DNA from: Podospora comata
Taxonomy: Eukaryota; Ascomycota; Sordariomycetes; Sordariales; Podosporaceae
Direction: 5' to 3'
Length of the DNA stretch: 64,000 nucleotides
NCBI GenBank assembly: GCA_017354895.1
Contig: CP071493.1
Location: 4,650,001-4,714,000 of the forward strand
The translations under genes and the position numbers were made by a program. Positions 55,649 to 64,000 of this stretch are shown here, piece by piece. The stretch's first letter is position 1; each line of letters begins with the position of its first letter. The notes beneath the pieces were generated by a model. The model ran no database searches, was not told where the DNA came from, and saw only the letters and a list, made by a program, of their open reading frames with translations.

Positions 55649-58169
55649 TTAATCCACACGCAGGACCCGAGACCCCCTCTTCTTGGTGGCCTTCTTTTTC
55701 TTGAGCCCCTTCTCGAACGCTGTCGCCGAGATATGGTCACGGCCAACGTTGTCAAGGTCCTTGACCTTGTAGATTCTGATGATCCAGTTCTCGCTGGTAA
55801 AGGCCTCCTCCAGGGTGCTGAGGGAAGGACCAACCTCGGGCAGACGGGCTTGGCGCATGCGATCGACAGCCTGTCCTGGAGGGAACAGGTTGTTGAAGTT
55901 GTAGTAGGACATCTTGTACCTATGAGACTGTTAACAAGTTGTATTGTGACATGGAAAAGATGACTGAAACTTACATCAAGCTGTTCTTCATGGTCTCGGT
56001 AGCCTCGCCGTCGACACGATACTCGCCTCTTGGGGTGAAGAAGGCGCGCTCGCTGACCTCATCAGGCCAGATACCCTCAGCGATACGAACCATCCACAAG
56101 AACTTGTTGATATCGTCACCAGAATAGCCCAGAAGACCGCCAAAGACCACGAGAACATAGTCGACCTCGTGCTGGCGCATGATGGGGTAGCTGACCTCCT
56201 CGCGCGAGCTCATGGCTTTACCGACAGTGGCAATGTGTGTGTTGTTCCACGTGTTGTTGTCGACAAGAGTTGGGCGGTCAGCCATGCCACCAATTTGGTA
56301 ACCATAATCCCACCACGACATAATCTTGGCGTCCTCCTTTGTGTTTTGGCGAAGCCACTGGTAAGCCTCACGGTAATCGTCAATAATGTGCTGGCTTCCG
56401 TCAGGCATCCTGCTTGCCAGGACAACGGAGGGAGAGGAGTATGCGTTGGACGTGACCCAGGTGCAGTGCATGACGAAAATGAGGAGGTAGATGGCCATAG
56501 CGCCCACCATCAAGATCTTGGACCACAGGCCATAAATGCCAACGACGGGCTTGTTAGTGGACTTAAGACCAGACTTCGAGCCCTTCTTCTCAGCGGCCTC
56601 GGCGGCTTGCTGGTCCTCCTCGGTAGGAGTCTTTGCGACAAGGTAGTTGTTGAGGATGGTCGAGATGGCGATGGCACCAGCAACACAGACCACAGGGGTC
56701 AATGTAAGCATCAGGCGGACCATGACACCAGCGAAGTAGCTGCCAAAAACAGCGTACACAATGATGAACACATGCTCATCAGCAAGCTCCTGGAAACAGA
56801 GGTAGACACCAACAGGGAAGACGAAAATAAGCAGGTTGAGGTCAAAGAAGAAAGCTGGCCAGGCGGTGGGCTGATGTTCAGAGACGGAGGCAATGATGGG
56901 AATGTGGATCTTAGCATATCCGGTATCCCAAAGTGAGTAGAAACGTCCGCTCCACGGGGCGATAATGCCGGCGCTGGTGGCAATCACCAGAGCCGCAAGA
57001 GACAGAACGAAGATACCGCCAGCAAAGATCCAGAGGAATGTCTGGAACTGACGGCTGGGAATGGCTGACCGGACATAGTCCAAAAAAGCGAGGAGCTGGA
57101 GGAAGCCGAAAATACCAAGGGCAGGCATGTGCTCGCTGGTCTTGACAGGCAAGAAACCAACAAAGGGAATCTGCATGCTGGCCAGTGTGCCCAGGGCATA
57201 CCAGGTAGTGTACGAAACGTATAGCCTGGTGCTGTAGCGGCCCATGAGGATAAGGACGAAGGCGTGAAGGGGAAGAAGGCAGGTGATGAAGGCATAACCA
57301 CCCCAGGAGGCGACCATGTAGCCGTAAAACAGGGCGCAGAAAGCACCCCATAGCATGGAACCCTGCTTCAAGGCCTTGATCCAGAGATAGAAGGTGAAGA
57401 CGAGCAGGAAAATCGCAATGGCTTCGTTGTCGTAGCTGCCAGCAACTGATCGAGAGATGTAGCCGGGGGCGATGCCCATAAACAGAGCAGCCAGGAGGCC
57501 GGCCGAGTTGTATGTTGTCATTTCATTGGTGAGGAGATAGGCGGCAATAGCCGTAAGGCCGGAGAAAGCGGGCGCGAGAAGAACGCAGACGTTGCGAATA
57601 TCGACGGGAATCGTGAAGGCGCGGAGGGCGTGCCAGATAGCACCGCTGGTTACCATGAGGCCAGGGTAGAGGGTACCACCCGTGACACGGCCCAGGGGAT
57701 GCCATGTTCGGTCATCGAACCAGTCCCAGAAGTTGTAGAAGCCATTTGCGACGAGATATTTTGTGGCGCGGAAGTTGAACCAAGGGTCGACTGGAAGGGT
57801 GTTAGTATATCTTGATATATTGGGCAGAGGACGCGATGGGGTTGCAGCGCAACGCATTGGGAGACTGACATTCGTGGATAATACTTTCGAAACCTAGGAA
57901 ACAAGCAGCATGTTAGCAATGCAATTGACGAACTATGGGATACACAGGACCCAGAGAAGCACAGAAACAACCCCAGTGAAGCAGCCGCGAGCTTGCTGTC
58001 CAGCCATGATAGCTTCCTCCATGCCCAGGGAACACCTACGAATGACGGAAAACAGGCGGCTTGCGATTGAGGCGCCGGCGATGAGGGCGAGGATAATGAC
58101 CCGCAGCACGCTGCGAGTACTTTTCCCCTTACCCACATCGGCTAGAATTTCAAGTGTTTCGGCCGACAT
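55649..58169 (-). CDS. stt3: Oligosaccharyltransferase catalytic subunit Stt3
   Basis: The model is 746 aa in four exons: 58169-58040, 57893-57870 (24 nt), 57790-55975 and 55919-55649. Stt3 is the multi-pass ER membrane enzyme that transfers the Glc3Man9GlcNAc2 glycan to Asn in N-X-S/T sequons. The micro-exon supplies RFESIIHE, which joins to FDPWFNFRATKYL and completes the conserved RFESIIHEFDPWFN loop with a catalytic-metal Asp. The SVSEHQPTAWP motif lies near residue 350 and the signature WWDYGYQI near residue 540, followed by DNNTWNNTHIATVG. About a dozen hydrophobic helices precede the luminal C-terminal domain. The last intron separates NSLM from YKMSYYNFNNLFPPG. Length is slightly above yeast Stt3 (718 aa), because of a Lys-rich tail (EKGLKKKKATKKRGSR). 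Confidence 0.97.
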
Positions 58170-59031
58170 GGTGGCCTGCGGTTGGCGTTGTGCTTCCTCT
58201 CGTCGGTGGGAGTTGAGGAGAGGCTGCAACAGGTTCAAATTACCCAGAGCATCGCTGTCGAGTTGGAGAGGACAGTTTGGAGCTTTGCTGCATCATGGTC
58301 CAGGGCCAGTCTTGGCACTCGTTATTGGACCGAGCCAGGGGTACACAAGCCCCACCGTTCCCGCCGTTCTGCCATATTCTGTCAGGGCGGTCAGAGAAAG
58401 TGATGCCGCACTTGGTCTCAGCAACACTTGGCATCAACATTGAATTTCCCTGCCAGCAGCTGCCATGGATATCTTATTCACTGATAATGGGGGGGTAATT
58501 TGGAGAAAGCACACCGTCAACGTCGGCATGGGCTAGTATGCGCTTGAACAGCCCGTTATGGCCGTTGCCTGACCCCAGGTCGACGTAGGAAACCGAATTA
58601 GAGGCATGCCACGTTCACAACGGACAAGGGCACAAGAGCACGATAAGACAAACAGTGGTGGGCGTCCAGACAGCGGGTATCATATATCTGGCAACGTCTA
58701 TGGGCTTCCCTGGACAGTTTCCTTAGCCCCGGCCTAATCAATCGGTCCTTACCAAGACGCCGCCATAGATGCGCAAGCATCGACAGGTGCAACTAGCATT
58801 CCATGTGGAATCACCTCCGAGAGACCTCCAATGTGGGTGTTTAGTGCAGAGCTTTGATTCGGTAGCAGTAAAGCTACCTAGCCGCATCGAAAAATCATTG
58901 ACCTCGTAAACACCCCAAAACCCTAAAAGCAGATGACCCTGGGATGATGCAGTGTGCTGAGTGAAAGACCTTTTTTTAACCGCGCCGCTGGTGCCCTAGT
59001 ACAACCGTCCCATTATCCTCGAAACGCCAAT
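58170..59031. other. Intergenic region between stt3 and rpl35
   Basis: No gene seen. It contains the stt3 promoter and the rpl35 3' end. Confidence 0.5.
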
Positions 59032-59737
59032 TTAAGCCTGCAAACCCTGTCAGCACTCAAAGCTCCTCATAGATTACTGACATATCCCACGGTTCCTTCA
59101 TACCTTGACGGCGAACTTCCGCTGGGGGAAGTGAGTCTGGCGCTTCTTAGTCTTCTCAAGAGTTCTGGAGGCGTCCTCGGGAGAAAGACGGCGGCGGATG
59201 GCACGAGTCTGCTTGGCGCGGAGGTCGAGGGGGAGGTACTTCTTGTTCTTGTAGAAGAGGCGGAGCTGAGCGCGTTGCTTGGCGTTGATGATGGTCAGAA
59301 CGCGGGCAATCGACTTGCGGAGATCGTGGCTATTTATCCATCACACATGTCAGCCCATCTTGTCCTCATTCGTCCTTTCCAACTCTCTCGGTATTTCGTC
59401 TCGGGGGTTCGTGGTGGCTCGGAAGTCGTCGGTAACGTACATCTTGGTAAGCTTGGTGCCGGAAGAAACGATCTTCTGGATGCGAAGCTGGCCCAACTCC
59501 GTCTTGAGCTCACCGAGCTGCTTGGTGAGCTCGTCCTTGTTCTTAGACCATAATTGGCCAGCCTTGACCTTGCCGGAAGACTGTCGCACGGTGATGTTAG
59601 CCAAACCGGTCGCTCAACTTTTTTTCGTGGTGACGATGCGACCTGCCCCCCAATCGAACAAGTCAAGGAGGGCTCATCAATCGGAAAGATTGATGGGTCA
59701 GCATAACGACAGCAAGGGACCGTATCTCTCTTACCAT
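59032..59737 (-). CDS. rpl35: 60S ribosomal protein L35 (uL29)
   Basis: The model is 124 aa in four exons: 59737-59735 (only ATG), 59580-59441, 59329-59104 and 59037-59032 (only GCT TAA). uL29 sits near the peptide exit tunnel of the large ribosomal subunit. The spliced protein starts [16 protein letters not shown], matching L35 proteins exactly where a one-codon first exon predicts. It continues [19 protein letters not shown], then [20 protein letters not shown], and ends RKFAVKA. The start was chosen because ATG is followed directly by a GTAAGA donor, and the next exon has no ATG before the conserved SSGKVKAG. The last intron has a GTGCTGAC branch and TTTGCAG acceptor. An unspliced reading would stop differently and lose the usual final Ala. 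Length fits eukaryotic L35 (120-125 aa). It is divergent from rpl6. Confidence 0.95.
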
Positions 59738-60110
59738 CGTGTGGGATTTTGTCGTCGAGTCGAAAGGGCGATGGGCGACGGTTCCGTTGACTGCAGCGAG
59801 TCTTAGTATCCAGGGAGCAAAGGCTTTCGTAGGTACCAAACACTCAGTCCAGCAAAATCTTGAGTGGGTGTGGATGCCAAAATCGCCAAACAGGGCGGAA
59901 AACCCTACGCCGGCAGCTGGTCTGTGCGCACTGTTCTGCCTGAGGCGCGGACCCACCCGAGAATCCGAAAGCGGCTAGCTTGGGGTTTGGTGCTTTTCGA
60001 ACTTGCGCACAACCAGGTTGCCAATCGCCCATTTCAAAATCTCCAGCAGCAGTCAAGTTGACGACCGACCACGAAAACCTACTAACCTCACCACACAGCC
60101 AAAGTCCAAA
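59738..60110. promoter_or_regulatory. Shared divergent promoter of rpl35 and rpl6
   Basis: Only 373 bases separate the start codons of two large-subunit ribosomal protein genes transcribed away from each other. An AAAACCCTA motif, resembling the telobox-like element seen upstream of many fungal ribosomal protein genes, lies at about 59898-59906, near the middle. The rpl6-proximal side is C/A-rich (CTACTAACCTCACCACACAG) as in its leader. Shared control is inferred from the arrangement. Confidence 0.55.
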
Positions 60111-61106
60111 ATGTCGGCTCCCACGACGAAGACCTTTGGCAAGTCCACTCGGTCGGTGCCTGCGCCGGCTGAGAAGGCCCAGAAATGGTACCCTGCTGAG
60201 GATGAGGCCAAGCCGCGTCAGGTACGTTGATATCTCGATGCATTCATGTTGCGAGCGATGGATCGGCCCGGAGACTGTTCTCGATTGCGATTGTGGCGGG
60301 TGGGAAGCCAATTCGACATGTTGGCGGGGGGAGGCACGGCAAATCTACCTTCATGGCCCGAACGAAATTTACGACCGCGAAAATGGAGACAGACAAGATC
60401 GGGATATCGTCAAGTGGCGCATCTACGTCGAAATGGGTCATATATCGCACGGCAATGAGGCACAGCACTGGGAAAACACTGGGAACGGCTGTCTTGGGAG
60501 AAACAAACGTTTTGGATATGGCATCGTGATTCTAACATGGCTTCTATAACCAGGTCCGCAAGACCATCCGCCCCTGGACTCCCCGCCAGACTCTCGTCCC
60601 CGGTACCGTCCTGATCCTCCTCGCTGGTCGCTTCCGTGGCAAGCGCGTCGTCCTGCTCAAGACCCTCGACCAGGGTGTTCTGCTCGTTACCGGCCCCTTC
60701 AAGATCAACGGTGTTCCCCTTCGCCGCGTCAACTCCAGATATGTCATCGCCACATCATACAAGGTTGACCTTACCGGTCTCGATGAGGCCAAGATTGAGG
60801 AGGTTGCCAAGCCCAAGTACTTCACCGCCGACAAGGCTCAGCAGAAGGCTGGCGAGGAGGCTTTCTTCAAGCAGGGAGAGAAGCCCCAGGTACGAATTTC
60901 CGAGATAGCGGACGTGTGTGAGAGTGTTGGAGCTGACATGCGTGAAACTACAGAAGAAGGAGGTTACCAGCAGTCGGGCGGCTGACCAGAAGGCCATCGA
61001 CAAGGCCCTGATCGCCAACATCAAGAAGGTCGACCTTCTTGCCAGCTACCTCGCCTCCTCTTTCAGCCTTCGCAAGGGCGACAAGCCCCATGAGATGAAG
61101 TGGTAG
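60111..61106 (+). CDS. rpl6: 60S ribosomal protein L6 (eL6)
   Basis: The model is 199 aa in three exons, 60111-60221, 60554-60889 and 60954-61106. The first intron is 332 nt, long for this window but usual in ribosomal protein genes. eL6 is a large-subunit protein of the cytosolic ribosome. The start [22 protein letters not shown] is followed across the junction by [33 protein letters not shown], the KOW-like eL6 core. Then come [26 protein letters not shown] and the C-terminal region, ending DKPHEMKW. Length agrees with fungal L6 (about 176-205 aa). It shares its upstream region with rpl35. Confidence 0.96.
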
Positions 61107-61894
61107 AGGGAGCCAAGTGGGTTTTGATGGGAGGTCTTGACGGCGCGGGTTTCGGAATGGCTTAACCAATTGCATTTGGACGTTTGGCAGTTCTCGGTCC
61201 ATACGGCGTCTGTAATGAAGGGTTTACAGTCATCAAGAACACAAAATCACTGGGCTTTGCAAAAAGGATCGGAGCCCTGAACAACAACTGGGTTTTAGAG
61301 CACACGGGATGTCCACGGTGATCTGTACATGGAAACTAGTGATATTTGCACTGGGAATGGCAGATAACAGCCCAGCCAACCCGATGACGAACGACAGACA
61401 AACAAAACAAATACGCCACGAGGCAGAAGACTAGCATTTGCGGCGTCACATGAGAGTTATCTGCGTGTTGTATGTTAGTTGTGCATTTGGCAGAGTGCTC
61501 TCAGACAATCCGTTCCTGATACCTATCAAATTAATATTTCTCTCCACGGTCTGCGTTTTTGTGAACATCCTCCTTATTCACTTTTTTCTCGGCAATATCG
61601 AGATTGGCAGTCGTTGTTTGCGGAGGACCTTTGACTGTATAAGTGCACCTTGATGACTCTGAATCTAGGAGTATCCGGGTTAGGGTTGAGGAGTGACATC
61701 AGCCGACCAGTACTTGAAATGCAAGCGAAGCCACGCCCCATTAAGGTACCTACACTACGCATACCTCGACCTGGCCTTCCAAAGAGGTTCTAGCAGAGCT
61801 GTTGAACTTGCGCAAACCACTTTCGACCCCGTGACCAATATTTCAACAACCTCTCACCGGTTCTATCTGTCTGTGTCGACTGTATCGAGAAACC
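61107..61894. other. Intergenic region between rpl6 and gos1
   Basis: No gene seen. It includes the rpl6 3' end and the gos1 promoter. A telobox-like GGGTTAGGGTT lies at about 61678, roughly 210 bases before the gos1 ATG. Confidence 0.5.
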
Positions 61895-62717
61895 ATGGCG
61901 ACAACAGCAGGCCAGGGCTGGACCCAATTACGGCAACAAGCCAGGGCGCTGGAAACACAGGTAAGAGAGGCGGCATGCGACAGCAACGGATGACGAGTGG
62001 TGATGGTTAATAACCTGCCTTTTCTGTTTGCAGACAGAAACATACCTCCACACATACTCCCAATTTTCGTCACAATCCAACATCCCACCAAAGCCGACAG
62101 AAGAAGAGAGGAGTACCGAGGCGAAACTCCAGGAGCTACTTGAGAAGGTGTGTATACCCTCGCCATTTTACCCCTGAGTGATAAGACCACCACCACTGAC
62201 CTTTCTCGTCAAGCGCGACAACGTCATCTCCCAACTCACCCGTCTCCTCGACTCAGAACCAACACTATCATCCTCCTCCCTAAAACAAAACAACCTCTCC
62301 CTCCTCCGCGACAAGCTCGCCGACCACCGCCGTGACCTCTCCCGCCTCCGGTCAACCCTCCAACGAGCCCGCGATCGCGCAAACCTGCTGGGTTCAGTCC
62401 GGGATGATATTTCTGCCTATCGTGCCGCGAACCCTGCCGCGGCGGAGGCGGACTACATGCTTGACGAGCGAGGGAGGATAGACAACTCGGTTGGTGTGGC
62501 GGATGGTGTGCTCAGCCAGGCGTACGCAGTGCAGGACAGCTTTTTGGCGCAGAGGGAGACGCTGGCGAGTATTAACCGGCGGATCACGCATGCGGCGAGC
62601 CAGGTGCCGGGGATTAATACGTTGATTGGGAGGATTTCGGCCAAGAAGAAGAGGGATGGGATTATCATGGGGGGGTTTATCGCTTTTTGCTTTTTGGTGT
62701 TTTGGTTCATGATGTGA
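61895..62717 (+). CDS. gos1: Golgi SNARE Gos1 (GOS28 family)
   Basis: The model is 227 aa in three exons, 61895-61960, 62034-62147 and 62214-62717. Gos1 is a Golgi Qb-SNARE that acts with Sed5, Ykt6 and Sft1 in traffic within the Golgi. The N-terminus MATTAGQGWTQLRQQARALE and the following ETYLHTYSQFSS are the family's first helices. The C-terminal SNARE segment runs through LSQAYAVQDSFLAQRETLAS and INRRITHAASQVPGINTLIG. It is followed by the KKKRDGIIMGG turn and a single membrane anchor (FIAFCFLVFWFMM) ending at the C-terminus. Length is close to yeast Gos1 (223 aa). All junctions keep the frame with GT-AG introns of 73 and 66 nt. Confidence 0.95.
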
Positions 62718-63137
62718 ATTTGTTTAAAGGAGGGGTTGGGAAGAGGAAGATGGGAGGTGGTTTCAAAATACCATGGGAGTGAGGGATGGAGACTGTATAA
62801 TTTGTCCAGATAGTTGGGGCGACAAGATGGAAAGAGGGCATGGCGTGGGATATATGGGTATTTCACTTCGACAAAGGGAGCATGGGTGTTTTATCTTGGG
62901 TAGCTGTTAAAGCGGACGGCGAACTTATCGTATGTGCATTACCAGTGCGGTACAGCAAGGGTGTATTTAATAATCCTCATGCCATAAATGGAAGAGAGAT
63001 GTCTATTTTTCGTTGGGGAGCCGTGAGCATAGCTTTCTGTCGTTGATGTACATTATATCGTCTATCATGTTCACTTTCAATATCCCACCATGTCCAACTC
63101 TATACACTCCCTCTCAATTCCCTGGTATCTTACACGC
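62718..63137. other. Convergent 3' region between gos1 and atp10
   Basis: No gene seen in these 420 bases. They must carry both 3' untranslated regions. Confidence 0.5.
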
Positions 63138-64000
63138 CTATTTCTTGTCTCCAGTAGTAGGCTTGCCAGCCGCCAGAGGCTTCAGAACATGCCCCTCAGC
63201 CACACCCCCAGTCACACCCTCAGCCTTGATCTCCTCCAGTAACCTCCTCACCCCCTTCACCAACCCCTCCCTCTCATCCCCCTCCGCACTACCACTCCCT
63301 GCCCATCGTATCCTGCACCGATGATCCACCAGATAAGTATACCCAACCTTGCTGTTCAACACCCCCACGCTCTCCCTGATTTCATCCGTGATCCCCTTCC
63401 TCACAAGGAAATACCTGTGCCAATTCTCCTTGCCCACCTTGTTCCTCAACGACCAGGAAAACAACTTGATCAACATCATCTTCATCCAGTCCTCCTCGAC
63501 GTTGATCTGCACCAGCTGCACCCTGCCGCCGCTCTCTTTGAGGACCCGGTGCAGGGCAGGGTTTTGCTCGGGGGAGACAAAGGTCTTGATCTGGTTCTCG
63601 GCCCACATGCCGCTGAAGACGGTGACGACGGAGGCGTGGCCGGCGAGGAGGGGGGTGGTGTCTGCTTTTTGGCGGGAGGCCAGGGTGCGGCCGAAGAGGT
63701 TGGGGAAGTAGAGGGAGAGGTCGGCTTTGAAGAGGCGGGGGGGCGCGAGGAAGGTTTTGCCTTTGTGGAAGGAGAGGTTGACCCAGTCGCGGAAGTAAGG
63801 GCGGGAGACTTTGTTTTTGCTACAGAGAGGAAAAAGTAGGGGGTTAGTGGAAAGGGGGGACAGGGAAGAGGGAAGTGGATAGGGGGGGACAAACAGGTAC
63901 ACCCGCTTGGCGAGATGTCTTTCGTAGTCTACGAAGTCATCACGGCGCTGTTTGAAGGTTCGGTGGTCGATGCCGGTGTTTTGTCCCGCGGCGGGGGGCG
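63138..64000 (-). CDS. atp10: Mitochondrial F1Fo ATPase assembly protein Atp10 (5' end outside window)
   Basis: The 3' part of the gene is read in two exons, 64000-63901 (partial) and 63819-63138, with an 81-nt intron. The start lies beyond the window edge. Atp10 is an inner-membrane-associated chaperone that helps insert subunit 6 (Atp6) into the ATP synthase Fo sector. The visible protein has RRDDFVDYERHLAKR, then VSRPYFRDWVNLSFHKGKTFL, LFKADLSLYFPNLFGRTLAS and VVTVFSGMWAENQIKTFVSP. It then has LRNKVGKENWHRYFLVRKG and NSKVGYTYLVDHRCRIRWAGSG, the signature of the Atp10 family. The donor chosen (GT-GTACCT) keeps the frame. A donor two bases earlier would not. Confidence 0.93.
   Translation of the reverse strand, partial: PPAAGQNTGIDHRTFKQRRDDFVDYERHLAKRVYLFVPPYPLPSSLSPLSTNPLLFPLCSKNKVSRPYFRDWVNLSFHKGKTFLAPPRLFKADLSLYFPNLFGRTLASRQKADTTPLLAGHASVVTVFSGMWAENQIKTFVSPEQNPALHRVLKESGGRVQLVQINVEEDWMKMMLIKLFSWSLRNKVGKENWHRYFLVRKGITDEIRESVGVLNSKVGYTYLVDHRCRIRWAGSGSAEGDEREGLVKGVRRLLEEIKAEGVTGGVAEGHVLKPLAAGKPTTGDKK

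Noticed and set aside
61675-61690. Telomere-like GGGTTAGGGTT
   Set aside because: Only about two partial units, internal to a gene-dense region; better read as a telobox-like promoter motif or chance.
1-64000. Transposons, virus-derived elements, CRISPR arrays, operons or a biosynthetic cluster
   Set aside because: No transposase, reverse transcriptase, integrase, capsid-like protein, long terminal repeat, CRISPR-like array or clustered tailoring enzymes were seen on either strand.

Overview
The window is nuclear DNA of a filamentous ascomycete, most likely a Sordariomycete (probably Sordariales). The evidence is short GT-AG introns (mostly 50-70 nt, with CTRAC-type branch points), pyrimidine-rich leaders, gene-dense DNA with independent promoters, and proteins that read as fungal orthologues throughout (Nup120, Vps26, Vma13, Caf120, Rad53, Stt3, Atp10). 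No rRNA, tRNA, CRISPR or intact mobile element was recognised. All gene models below were built by hand from reading frame, splice-site consensus and remembered protein families; no search was run.

Layout. 1-9 kb: a zinc-finger/RING-like protein gene (1970-3440), then a 4.3-kb stretch without a convincing gene, then a single-pass membrane protein gene (7724-8754). 9-16.5 kb: rad51, nup120 (tandem, plus strand) and convergent vps26. 17.8-26 kb: rpl9, a secreted/membrane Cys-rich protein (minus), vma13, and a small acylphosphatase gene in four exons that is easy to miss. 26-40 kb: four minus-strand genes, namely a DUF726/TMCO4-type hydrolase-fold membrane protein, utp23, a mitochondrial PTC7-type phosphatase and caf120. 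40-44.6 kb: a 4.8-kb intergenic region. 44.7-48.7 kb: rad53 (FHA-kinase-FHA). 48.7-55 kb: the least ordinary part, with two families of degenerate tandem repeats, a perfect 17-bp minisatellite and two poorly characterised minus-strand genes. 55.6-64 kb: stt3, the divergent ribosomal pair rpl35/rpl6, gos1, and atp10 cut by the window edge.

Functionally the window is mostly housekeeping: recombination and checkpoint (rad51, rad53), nuclear pore (nup120), endosome/Golgi/vacuole traffic (vps26, gos1, vma13), ER glycosylation (stt3), ribosome and its assembly (rpl9, rpl35, rpl6, utp23), mRNA turnover (caf120) and mitochondria (atp10, ptc7). There is no biosynthetic cluster or defence island. The points most worth a second look are the repeat-rich 49.7-54.4 kb interval, the minisatellite that appears to be translated in any frame, the extreme exon structures (a start-codon-only exon and a two-codon last exon in rpl35, 12- and 13-nt exons in the acylphosphatase, a 24-nt exon in stt3), and the shared 373-bp promoter of two ribosomal protein genes.
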